From NCBI GenBank assembly GCA_016098155.1, contig JAAAJB010000341.1, positions 1 to 38,251 of the forward strand: 38,251 nt of DNA, in the 5' to 3' direction. Positions 10,201 to 19,984 of this stretch are shown piece by piece. The notes below the pieces were generated by a model. It searched no databases and was not told where the DNA came from. It worked only from the letters and a program-made list of their open reading frames with translations. The position numbers and the translations under genes are program-made. Every line of letters starts with the position of its first letter. Position 1 is the stretch's first letter. The stretch comes from Actinomortierella ambigua (Eukaryota > Mortierellomycota > Mortierellomycetes > Mortierellales > Mortierellaceae).

Positions 10201-13090
10201 CAAGGTCAATGACATCGACGGCTTTGCGAAAGCTGAGAAGGGCTCGGGTTTTGAACTCCTGAGACGAGTCAAAGTCGATTGTAGCAAAGTGATTGTACAC
10301 TGGATCCGACTCCCTCCGCCTGTCGTAATTCTTCACAAGGAGACCGGAATAGAGCTCCAAAAGAGCAGGGATAGCATTATGTAAAATCTCGCTCTAAGAA
10401 AATGGCAAACAAGGAAAGGAGAAAGGTGTCAGCATGCAAGAAAACTATCCACGCAAGAGCCCTTTGAGTCTTCCACCATCCATCATACCTTTGAAAGATA
10501 CTCGTGCCTCAACAAAGCCGCCCAGAAGAATGCCACTGAGGAAGAGATGATTGTTGAAGGATGCGACGACATGGCGAAGAGAACCTGAAGAAACCTATAG
10601 AATTGAACGGGTATTTAGAGATACGGGTCTTCAGTTACTACACATTTGCTCGAATGGCACGGATGACTTACTTTGCTAGCTCTTTGGGTATATATGAATT
10701 ACGCTTGGCGCAGACCTGCATTTCTCCAACACTCACAGTCGCCTAAAACACAGGCATATGAAGCGAAAATGATTAATCGAGGGCCAAGATGTCCCAACGG
10801 ATACTCAACTCTGCACGAGAACCCAACTTACCAGGACAAGGTTTTGAAGAAAGACATAGGCGTCACCTTCAATGATCACAGAGCCCCATTTTTGGTACGC
10901 TTGCAACACCAAGTCCATTCCTCCCTGTTCGATTAAAGGCCAAATAGCCATAGTCCGATCGTCATCATTCATATTCCTGCATGCCAAAGTATCATAGCAT
11001 TCTACAGCGGCCTATATTAAAATGTTAGCATCAGCTAGGTCAGTTTGTTAATCCTTATGAAACTTCTTTAAACATTACCAGTCTACCCTTAGAGCCATAG
11101 TTACCAATCGAATTTTCTCCGCATCAGACAAAAGTGCCTGACAGATTAACTGAACAACACCCGCTTCCTGAATTGACCTAATAGTTGGGACCATAATGTT
11201 AGAGTTACAAAGATCCTATTGCATGGTGACCAGAAAACTACATTTCAAGGGGGGAGGGTGTTTACCTGGTTAGAACCCAGTCTACCATACTAGCGAGAGC
11301 CCTAAGCATGGCAATGCAACTCTTTTCATCAGATGATGATAGAGCCTAGGGAATAAGAAAAGTGTATAAGTACGAGCGTGTTACCAGGGATCGACAGCTG
11401 TAAGCAGGTGATCCAGGGATATGAACAGTTACCTGTCCTTGTTGCTTCTGGAGCAATTCTTGTAGCCCCGTCGCAAGTCGCACTATCCAGCCATCATTCC
11501 CTGGCTCACCGACCATCAAGTAGACTTCATCGTCGTGCCCCCTGACGCCCTCCGGATACTGTTGTCGCAAGGCATTCTCGCTGGATGTAATAGTGATCAG
11601 TGCCGCCCGGAGATCCTTTTTGCGAAGCTCTGCTATGCCATCCTGATACATGCAAACATCCTCACACAACGACCTGAGAATCAGTAATGCAAGCTCTCTC
11701 CCAGTCTCCTATGATGAGGCAAATGAAGAAATATGGTTCAAACAGCATGGTGAGTTTCGTGGCAGTTCTGGCGTCATTGCTACCAGCTTGAGCAGAATAA
11801 CTCTCCTCTGCCCACGTCAATGTCTTACGTCAGAAAAGTAAATTTGGCGGAGCACAACGTCCATGTCGTCCCACTCTCCTGGCCACTGACGTTTCGCGAG
11901 CTCCACAAAAACGCGAGCGACTTTTTCCTTGATAAACCCCTGCTCAACCTGTGACGGTTGAACACCCTATGTTCGACGAAAGAAAAGAAATTTGATGTCA
12001 AGGTGCATCCTTTTGTTTTAGTTTTTTTTTTGTTTGTTTGTTTTAGTTTTTCTCTGTATGACTTATTTACCTTAGCGGCAAGGTCAATGACAGCTGCACG
12101 AATCTGGTTCTTCCGCTCTGAATCCATCGTCCCATCAGTCCATTTGTATCTTATAGAGTTTTCGACGAGACTAAGACCAAAGTGACGCACAACATCCGCC
12201 TGCCCGTTATCCTTGTGTGCGAGAAAGCTGCCGTACAATGGTGCTGCCGGATCGCTTTTTAACGCCTCGCAAAACTATTGTTTCATCATTCAGATCCAAC
12301 GACGTCCAGAGGGGATCAAATGGATCAGCATGAAAGAAAGTCGTGTACCCATTCTCAGTGATAGAATCATCAACAATTCCTCTCCCCCTTCGGCTGTACC
12401 TCTTGAGAAGTCTTGCGTTCATCGCTCGACGAGTCTACGTTGTAGATAGTCTCGAGAGCCTGGATGATATTTGCGATAACTAGGAAGAACAAAGAATAAA
12501 TAGAAGAAAAAAATTAAGGAAAATATAGCTGGACATTCACAGCTTGGGTAGTATGATTGAGATGCATCCAGTTAGTGGGCAAACGTACATGATGGATCCA
12601 TGTAGGAAAGACAAGAGTGAAATGAGAGAATGAATTGGTCTCAAGGCATACATGCCTTGCAGCCAACGCCACGAAATTTTTGGAGCACCGCCACCATGTT
12701 GAGGTGTGTGCCTCATGTCACGATACCTCAGGGACGGGGTTTCTTCCCAAGCGCTTTGTGGGCACAAAAGGCACTGGATCATGGATGTTCCATGTTTGAG
12801 AAGACACAATACGTCTACCAAGGACACAAAAGCATTGAACTCTTTGGTATGCATGTCATTCTTGAGCAGTTCAAACTCTACGGGGCTAGTTTCTTTTGGT
12901 TACGTTTGTTGGACATTGAAATGTATATATCTTCCAGACCAGAGCATTTGCCTTTGGATAAGGTGTAAGCCGAGTTTTATACCCTGTGGGGGTGTTTGGC
13001 AGGACAACATTGTGTGCTCTGTCCTTTTACCTGTTGAAACTGCAGCGGGCCGTAGGCCGCAATAGCCATTTGATCGAGACTCTTCATCAT
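7208..13090 (-). CDS. XPO5: Exportin-5/Msn5-family karyopherin
   Basis: Seventeen exons give about 1261 residues, close to human XPO5 and yeast Msn5. In gene order: 13090-13031, 12459-12400, 12274-12071, 11966-11829, 11708-11433, 11345-11266, 11177-11105, 11011-10832, 10742-10672, 10594-10489, 10393-10187, 10083-10008, 9938-9751, 9662-9567, 9448-7721, 7547-7464 and 7366-7208. Landmarks line up with XPO5 along its length: FCEALKSDP, DVVRHFGLSLVENSIRYKW, KRQWPGEWDDM, ELALLILRSLCEDV, AAVECYDTLACR, AFFWAALLRHEYL, and near the C-terminus LTRAVTEFIYALF and IGEGLASLFDE. The family carries RanGTP-dependent cargo out of the nucleus: phosphoproteins for Msn5, and small structured RNAs and tRNA factors for XPO5. 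Cargo here is unknown. Two boundaries are weak: the tiny first exon with a 571-nt first intron, and the AAG acceptor at 9939. A T23 run is the pyrimidine tract before the 1.7-kb exon. Confidence 0.9.
9460..9482 (-). repeat. Homopolymer A/T run, intronic pyrimidine tract
   Basis: Twenty-three A on the plus strand (T23 on the gene strand) sit directly before the GGTGAAATCAG acceptor of the exportin intron at 9449-9566. The run is likely the splice-site polypyrimidine tract and a site of length variation. Confidence 0.8.
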
Positions 13091-13994
13091 GACCGCTATC
13101 CAGCGATTCCACGGCTCACCAATGCCTGCACGGTTGATGGAGCTGTATTGAGTATTATGCACTCCCATCGTGGTCGTTTTTGAGTGTTGTGTAATTTTTT
13201 CCCTCGAAGACCGAGGAACCCAGATAAATGACCCCCTTGGTCCCTCTCCTTCGATTTCGTCTGCTGCTTTGAACACTGAAGCGGCTTCACTGGTTGGAAT
13301 GGTAGCTTCAAAATCAAGGGGACGGGTTGGTCTTGTGCTCCCCCCCCCATTCCATCGAGAGGGAGATCTCATGTCATTTATCTGTTTAGGGAGAACACAA
13401 GGTTGTGCATTAAACAAAATCGCACGATCTCGTGCCACTTTTAAGCGACCACAGAGATTCGGCAAAAAGATGATTTAAGCAATGGATGGTGGATGCTTAT
13501 ACTTTCTGGTTTGGCCCAACTATATTTCAGCCAGCTGTTCTTCAAATTTGTCGTCTGGAGAGGAGAGTCGTGAGATCCGGAATCAGACACGATCGTTAGA
13601 CAGGGCGCCAGGACAGGATTCGACCCAGGAATTAAGCGCACGAATTGTGGGAGAAGCAATGCATTCAGCTAAAGAGAGCCTCTTTTGACAGTATGAGGGA
13701 GTTTAAACTATGACGACAAGTGTGTGCGTCTGGTTCACATCGCAATCCAGTTTTCGTTTGGGGGTGAGAATATCACACAGCACTCCACTTTTTTTTTCCT
13801 TCCTCCCTCTTTCTTTTTCTTCCTTTATCTCTCCTGCCATCACCTCTTTCTCAAAGGGTCATTGTTCACACCCCGTCATTACGCAAGACAACACCGCAAA
13901 TTGCACTGTATCTACCGCCATTTTATCGACAGCTCACACCTTCTCTCCCCCTTCCATCATTCACCACTTGAGCGCCTCTCACACTTTCGGCTCC
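13091..13994. promoter_or_regulatory. Divergent promoter region, exportin / SMYD-type methyltransferase
   Basis: About 900 nt separate two genes that point away from each other, so the interval should carry both promoters. The side next to the methyltransferase (about 13785-13850) is strongly CT-rich, as in other leaders in this window. I see no defined binding site that I could name. Confidence 0.45.
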
Positions 13995-15551
13995 ATGGCC
14001 CCTTCGCGCTCAACGTCCGAGAACTGTGTCCACCTGGGTAGCGAGGCGGGGAGCCACCACTCTGTCAAAGAGGATTGCTTCACCGATGAGGTGGACGGCG
14101 CCATTGACCTGCATATGCGCATCAACCTCGATTGGATGCTACAGCGCAGATATGCGGCCACAGAACACGACGCCTCTCTAAGTAACGCTCGTGCAGATCA
14201 CATTGCCAAACTATCTCGGGTCGCCACCAAAGATCGAGGTATGATCTTGCGCACAGAGGTGTTTCTGCCCAAAGGCACCCTACTCTTCCGTCTCGAACCC
14301 CTTATGGGCGTCCCAGACGCCGACCATCAACAATCGCACTGCGCCAGATGCCTCAACATGGTGGAAGAGGCTTCCAAGGTTACCTGCTATGGAGGATGTG
14401 GGCAAGTCGTGTATTGTGGCCCGGAGTGCAGGGACCAAGACCACAGGCTTCTTCACCATATGGAATGCGGCTTCCTCGCTAAATGGTCAGTGGAAGGAGA
14501 GCATGTCTCCTCAGCGGCGGCTGAGAGCCACGTCGGGTCGGATGAACCAGGAACACGGACCATGCATGGTTCCACTAAAGGACTGCTTTCCTTGGCTCCC
14601 GGTCCATGGGACTATGTGCGCGTCTTGATGCATATTCTCACGCTCCATTTTGTTCGGCCGCTTCAGCATCTGCACGCACCATCGCAATCCCAGCCATACC
14701 ATCGTGCGAACGGCACCTGCGACGAATCCATCAGAGAGCGCACCATGGCACACGGTGACGTCCTCCGGCAGGCCATGGACATGATCGACAACCTATCTCT
14801 CATCCCTCAGGAACGACTGAAGAATGAATTTGCAATGGCTGTCAAGACCCTCGATGCCTATCAGGACTGGATTTTTCGTCATCTGCCATCGTCGAGTCAC
14901 AAGCAACTCAGACTGAACAAGGACGACCTCCTCTTGCTCATTTGCCGAGAAGAGTGTAATTCGTTTGGTCTGTACAACTACTCCGATGACACACTTCCTT
15001 CTGACACAACCTCCTTGCACCCACGCCCACAACCCATCATCAGGAGAAGTTATGGCCTGGGATTATTTGCTGACTGCCAAGTACACCGTCTCAACCACTC
15101 ATGCGCACCCAACCTGTACCGCGTTTTCCATGGCGGTGAGATGCTTGTTTACACGGGACGCGACATTCAGCCTAAAGAGGAGCTTAACATTACTTATCTC
15201 GAGCTCGGCGGTCGGGCTTATCGGGGTGAGGTCCCCCTGCAGGAGCAGCGTGTGAATTTTCGACGCCGGAAGCAGTACCTCAAGGACATTTTCTTTTTCG
15301 ACTGCCTTTGTAACCGTTGCCAAGCTGAAGAAGAGCGTTACACAAGCATGGAGGACAAACATTATGATATGGACCACTACGCCCAAGTCGGTCTGACTTG
15401 TGCTGGTAGCAAGGACAGAGAGTGCTTTGGACACTATGTTCCTCCCAGCATCCAGAGGATCATCGGGCTTAACGGTAGTGACGGAGGCTTGAAGGAGGAG
15501 CGCTGGCTGTGTGCCGCATGCGGTCAAAAAACTCCAGAGAGCGAAGTTTAA
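13995..15551 (+). CDS. MYND-SET (SMYD-type) protein lysine methyltransferase
   Basis: Single exon, 518 residues. The split SET domain starts at about residues 79-104 (DRGMILRTEVFLPKG). It is interrupted by a MYND zinc finger at 116-158 with the expected spacing CARC, CYGGC, CGPEC and a final HHMEC. SET resumes with CNSFGLYN (321-328), YGLGLFA (353-359), the cofactor-binding NHSC (367-370) and EELNITYLE. A post-SET CLCNRC (437-442) follows. Such proteins use S-adenosylmethionine to methylate lysines on histones or other proteins; yeast Set5 and animal SMYDs are relatives. The target here is unknown. I chose the ATG at 13995, which sits in a strong CCATGG context. An in-frame ATG at 13710 would add 95 residues rich in Phe/Ser/Leu that look like translated CT-rich leader. 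AATAAA follows the stop. No intron is needed, unlike most neighbours. Confidence 0.88.
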   Translation: MAPSRSTSENCVHLGSEAGSHHSVKEDCFTDEVDGAIDLHMRINLDWMLQRRYAATEHDASLSNARADHIAKLSRVATKDRGMILRTEVFLPKGTLLFRLEPLMGVPDADHQQSHCARCLNMVEEASKVTCYGGCGQVVYCGPECRDQDHRLLHHMECGFLAKWSVEGEHVSSAAAESHVGSDEPGTRTMHGSTKGLLSLAPGPWDYVRVLMHILTLHFVRPLQHLHAPSQSQPYHRANGTCDESIRERTMAHGDVLRQAMDMIDNLSLIPQERLKNEFAMAVKTLDAYQDWIFRHLPSSSHKQLRLNKDDLLLLICREECNSFGLYNYSDDTLPSDTTSLHPRPQPIIRRSYGLGLFADCQVHRLNHSCAPNLYRVFHGGEMLVYTGRDIQPKEELNITYLELGGRAYRGEVPLQEQRVNFRRRKQYLKDIFFFDCLCNRCQAEEERYTSMEDKHYDMDHYAQVGLTCAGSKDRECFGHYVPPSIQRIIGLNGSDGGLKEERWLCAACGQKTPESEV

Positions 15552-15567
15552 GAAATGATGACAACAA

Positions 15568-15573
15568 AATAAA
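15568..15573 (+). terminator. Poly(A) signal of the MYND-SET gene
   Basis: AATAAA lies 16 nt after the stop codon. Confidence 0.5.
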
Positions 15574-17022
15574 CAAGAAGATAGATAGATTGGTGTAAAA
15601 TACCACGATCACACAAGCACGCGTCACAACGATCTGATCACTTAATCACATCCCCCTTTTCAGCCTTTGGTGGCCTGAACCCTCGCTGGCTATGGACTGA
15701 ACAAGGTCAAAGAGTGAACAAAGACCTGTGTGTAGGAGAGCATCTGTTAGCCACCCCTGCTGTCACAGTTTTATTTTCTACAGCCATATTCGAAGCTGGC
15801 ATGATCTGTGCCCATGTCTACTCCCCCTCTCCCACCAATTCGAATGTGTCCAGGCAAGAAACAGAGGCACGGGTTGAAGATTGTAAGGAGAAGGGAACAG
15901 AGGACAGGTTGCTCTATTTTCAAAAGGTATGTACAACACATTGCAAACAAGCAAGAGAGTCCTCCCATCCGGCTCACCAACACACACATGCACAGTGAGA
16001 GAGAGACAAAAAAAAAGAAAAAAGGAGGTGACTCTTTGTACTATTGGAAGGCGAAAGGGGCCATGAGCCATGCAGAACTCACGGAGCTTTCTCTGAGTAG
16101 CGTGCAAACCAAGTCCCGCTTGCTCGCGGTGCCACTTTGTCCTAATTTGATTCCTATCATATCAAACTCTTTCCAGATCTTGTGCTTGCACAATTCCTTC
16201 ACCTCTCCTCCATTTTATTGTCCACTCTCACCAAAACAACAAATAGGTACAAAATGTCGTTTGCATGCGCAACATCTCCATACAGGGATTGGAAACTTCC
16301 ATTGGAGCTGCACACTTCCATTGGGCATAGGGGAAAAGCACCTCGCCGAGTTCACGCTAACATCTTTCCTGCGTCCCTTTCCACCCCACCCCCGTCTTCT
16401 TCGCTAGTTGCAGGCCCTTGAAGACGATCACTCTTTTTTCCCCCCAACATCGACTTTCAAGGTTGCCCGAATAACCTCAATTCTCTGACCCTTGCGAATT
16501 GACCCTGTTTCATATCTTCGGCTCACATCCTGCCCTGTCCCTTGTTTGTGATCCCCAAACACCACTTTACGCTTGCGTGTACATCGGGCTTGCCTGTGTA
16601 CTTTGGCACACCCTTTACAACAACCAGGAAAGCATTGGCGTTTACATTTCTCTTTGCCCTACCTTTTACATTGGCCTAAACGCCCCAAGCGCTCTAGTGC
16701 TTTTTACCCCAGAACCCCTCTCTTGTTGTGGAGCTTCGGCACCTTGTTTTCATTTATATTTTGTTTTTATCTGTCCAACAACATAGTCGCACCGTTTGAC
16801 TTTTTCAGGACAGTTGACTGTGCTACAAGCGAGCACCCTAGATTAGCATCCTTCCTAGCAGGTTACTGAAGGGTCTGAGCCGATTAAGTGAGGCCCCACT
16901 TTTCTATATCTCTTTCTCTTCCCACCTTTCTTTGTGCCCTCTCGAGGCAGTCTTATCCATCATTGATTCATACGTGCCTTCGTTCGTCCTCCGGACAAAC
17001 AACCCATCCCATCCTCACCACA
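15574..17022. other. Long intergenic region, no recognised gene
   Basis: About 1.45 kb with mixed composition. A 198-codon open frame beginning with ATG at 15814 (plus strand) crosses an A/G run and has no recognisable motif. I do not call it a gene. The part nearest 17023 probably holds the promoter and leader, or an unseen first exon, of the next gene. Confidence 0.4.
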
Positions 17023-18188
17023 ATGATCCTCCTCTACTACCCCACACCCATCCCTGCTGCCAAGCCCCACACACACTCGGCACGCAAGCCTACCCCTGTG
17101 ACCCTCGCGCAGGTTCTGCCCCTTTCCACCACCATCACCACCACCAGCCACACTCCATTGTCCGAAACGCTGAGGACGAGGCGGACGAACGTGAATATCA
17201 GGAGTACTGCCTGAAACGCAAGCGAGCCAAAGAAGCGAACAAAGCCAAGAAGGCAGAGAAGAAGCGTATTCGACAACAGCGCAGAGACGAGAAGCGCCAA
17301 CGTCGCGATGGACCACCGCTAGAGCAGCGAGACGACTCGATTCAGCCGACACCATCTCCAGCTGTTGGCGCAGCAGCGGCAGACAGCAACAAGGCGGGCA
17401 GCAGGTTCTCGCTCAAGAAGGGGTTCTTAAAGTCTTCGACAACCTCGCCATCAGGATTGAAACTTGGTCCTCTTAAAAGCAGGCATTCTCGCACGCAACA
17501 GAAGCAGCAGCGACAGCAACAGCAGCAGCAGCAAGGATACACCTTGCTCTCTGAGCACGACTCGACGACGGCAGCTCACTCCTTGCATCAAGCACCCAAC
17601 CACGTTGCGGCGTGCGACAATAATCTGGCAAGATTGAGCAGCGACACACCACCGGCACAGGGACGCCAGGGTAGCCTACATAGCATCGATAGCAGCAGCA
17701 GCAACGACGATGACGGCAGCAGTCCAGGCAGCGTCCGAAGGAAGACACAGACCAAGAAAGCTGCAGGACTGAAGGGAGCTTGGTGCAAGATACGCAGTTC
17801 GCTCTTTCGCATCTCGCTCAATGCCTTGCATCCCTCATACGAACCTAGCGAAGACAAGCAAGTCCCCTCTTCTTTTCCCTCCTCCTCCTCCTCTTCTTCC
17901 TCCTCTTCGGCCAAAGCCAATGGCTGCTCCCCAGCACCTTCACAGGAAGCGCAACCCCAACAACAGCAAAAGGTCCAACCAGTTTTTGCAGACTCTGACA
18001 CTCTGCTGGAACACACCTGCTGGTCTCCGCCGTCTCCCAATGCAAGCGTCGAATTAACCTCCAGGGGCAAGCCTATTTCCGACCAGGAGGTAACCGAGGA
18101 GGAAAGGGACTCGGGGGCAGGAGAAGGGGGCATCCCCACCCGCCTTTTTGGGAGTGGGCCAGGCCAGTGGGGGGGGGGGGAGGGTTAA
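17023..18188 (+). CDS. Unrecognised basic, Ser/Gln-rich protein, start unresolved
   Basis: A frame open from 16842 to the stop at 18188 contains no ATG at all, yet its content looks coding. From about 17148 it reads VRNAEDEADEREYQEY, then a very basic helix-forming stretch (KRKRAKEANKAKKAEKKR, RQQRRDEKRQRRD). A poly-Gln run, a basic/hydrophobic patch (LKGAWCKIRSSLFRIS) and a poly-Ser run follow. The nearest plausible start is ATG 17023 in another frame (MILLYYPTPIPAAKP). Joining it needs a change of frame before 17148. A 35-nt GT-AG segment at 17113-17147 would restore phase but is shorter than usual for an intron. The alternatives are an upstream first exon or a base error. The basic segment suggests nuclear or nucleolar location, by inference only. 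The gene may continue into the next open frame. No family was recognised. Confidence 0.4.
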
Positions 18189-18866
18189 AATGATGAGGAG
18201 AAGTAAGGAAGGAGGAAGGGCGAGCGAGGAGTCATGGAGGGAGGGAGGGAGAGAGGGTTTGCAACGGCTGCGAGGGATTTTCGTGACAATGGAAACACAT
18301 ACAAATCATACACATTACAGGGGGTGTGGGGTTTGGGTGGTGGATGAGGATGGGGTGAGCCAGGCAGCAGCATAGTAATCGATGTTCTCTCTTATATTGC
18401 AGCGCTAGAGCATCGTTGATCACCCTCTCGGCTAGGCTGGCAGCCAACCTTTTCTTCTTTTTCACACACCACGCCTCCTAATAGTTGCAACGCCCGGATC
18501 TCTTTTCTTTCTCTTTCATTTACACCCCTTCTCCCTCTCCTGTTCTGTTCTGCTCAATGCATTCCTATCCTTCATTTCTTAATCTTTGTTCTGCTCAGTT
18601 ATTTTGACTCTTGCCTCCAACACTCACACACTCCTCTCTCTCTATCTTTCTTTCTCTCTCCTTCTCGCTTTCAATACAATCTCTATCTGTCAATTGTCTG
18701 CTCTCCCTCTCTCTCTGACTGACTGACTGACTGTCTGTCTGTCTGTTTGTCTGTCTATCTGTCTGCCTATCTTTTTCTACTTGCCTTTTAATCTTACTCC
18801 ATTCGCATTGCATACTCAATCCCTTCCTTCCCCTTTCCCTTTTTTTTGCTCCCATACATACCCTGA
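18189..18866. other. Low-complexity CT-rich spacer or intron
   Basis: G-rich at first (GGGAGGGAGGGAG near 18238), then strongly CT-rich with a tetranucleotide repeat. I find no convincing protein or RNA gene. It could be intergenic or an intron linking the two ATG-less frames on either side. Confidence 0.4.
18717..18772. repeat. GACT/GTCT tetranucleotide microsatellite
   Basis: About four GACT units are followed by some ten GTCT/GTTT/ATCT variants. The switch from GACT to GTCT within one array suggests interruption and re-expansion. Confidence 0.85.
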
Positions 18867-19805
18867 CCTCCCATCTCTGCCTCTACACATCCAAAGTCTG
18901 GTGCTCCTCCTCCTTCTCCTCCTCCTCCAAGTCTTTCGACCACCTGTAGTGCCAACTTGGTCTTCTACAGTGAGCGTGATCACAGGACATTCAAAGCCCG
19001 CCAGAGCCAGCGACCGTCAGCAAGCAGTAATAAGAGTGGTCTCCGTCTCTCCTTTTTGACCTTGCCATCCCCTGCTCATCGTCGTGCCTCCCTATTGTTG
19101 CCTTGCACAATCACTGCCACCACTACCACCGCAACAACCACCGCCGCTACCCCCGCTGCTGCTTTTGCTGCTCCTCCTCCTCCTGCTGCTGCTACTTCCC
19201 CACCCAAAGCATCCGAGCTTTTGCCTTCACAACGGCGACCATCCCCACTCGCATCCCTCTTTCCTGCACTCTCATTGTCTTTCAACTTTTCATCCTCGCC
19301 CACCGCTGTCTTTAGTAGCGACACGTTTCCATCCACGACTGCTACCAACACCACAGGCAACCCTACTATCGCGCATCTAAAGCGCTTGTCTTTACCGGCT
19401 ACAGTATCTGCCATCGCCACGGCGGCACCACTACCACTACCACCACCACCTCCTCCTCCCTCAACCACAGCCACAACTACAACCACATCCCCAAGAACCT
19501 TTAGCTTTTACCAGCCTGACCGATCGACGTGGCGCGGTCTCCTGGCCACCTTTCGTCAACTGTCTCATACTACCTCGACCACGGGTTCACCGTCTTACAG
19601 CGGCTCCTCTGATTCTTCGTCGACACTATCGTCTTCACTCTCCATTCTTACTTCCTCTTGTTCGTCTTCTTCTTCGTCGTCCTCGTCTTGTTCCGTCATC
19701 GCCTCCGCTCAGCCCCGTACCCAATCGTCACGTCTACAGGCCTGTGCTTCACAACACGAGCTCGGCTTTGTCCCGGCCTTTGGTCACCATAATATACCAG
19801 GGTGA
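18867..19805 (+). CDS. ATG-less low-complexity open frame (possible exon)
   Basis: The frame is open from 18867 to a stop at 19803-19805, about 312 codons, again with no ATG. It is rich in Pro, Thr, Ala and Ser. Islands such as VFYSERDHRTFKARQSQRP, IAHLKRLSLPATVSA and YQPDRSTWRGLLATFRQLS stand out from the low complexity and make it look translated. Without a start codon it can only be a downstream exon or chance. An AAG acceptor at 18896 would continue in phase 0 from a GTAACC donor at about 18091 in the preceding frame, which fits the exon idea but is weak evidence. It ends 179 nt before the Ras gene, so it might equally be part of the Ras promoter or leader. No family was recognised. Confidence 0.25.
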   Translation, partial: PPISASTHPKSGAPPPSPPPPSLSTTCSANLVFYSERDHRTFKARQSQRPSASSNKSGLRLSFLTLPSPAHRRASLLLPCTITATTTTATTTAATPAAAFAAPPPPAAATSPPKASELLPSQRRPSPLASLFPALSLSFNFSSSPTAVFSSDTFPSTTATNTTGNPTIAHLKRLSLPATVSAIATAAPLPLPPPPPPPSTTATTTTTSPRTFSFYQPDRSTWRGLLATFRQLSHTTSTTGSPSYSGSSDSSSTLSSSLSILTSSCSSSSSSSSSCSVIASAQPRTQSSRLQACASQHELGFVPAFGHHNIPG

Positions 19806-19984
19806 AAAGAAAGAAAAGGAAGAAAAAGGCCCTCCTCCCCGCGTTTATCTTCAAACAAACAAACAAAAAAAACACCAACAAAAAATTAAACAGCCAACCA
19901 CACCACAAGAAAAAAAAACTAAAGAAAAAAAAAAAAACCTCCAGTGATTTATAATAACATAAAACACGAAAAAAATCAAAAAGA

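Noticed and set aside
12630..12968. 112-codon plus-strand frame inside the first exportin intron
   Set aside because: No recognisable motif. Equally long frames overlap it in other phases, as expected by chance.
15814..16407. 198-codon plus-strand open frame after the MYND-SET gene
   Set aside because: It crosses an A/G run, lacks any motif I recognise, and has other open frames on both strands over the same bases.
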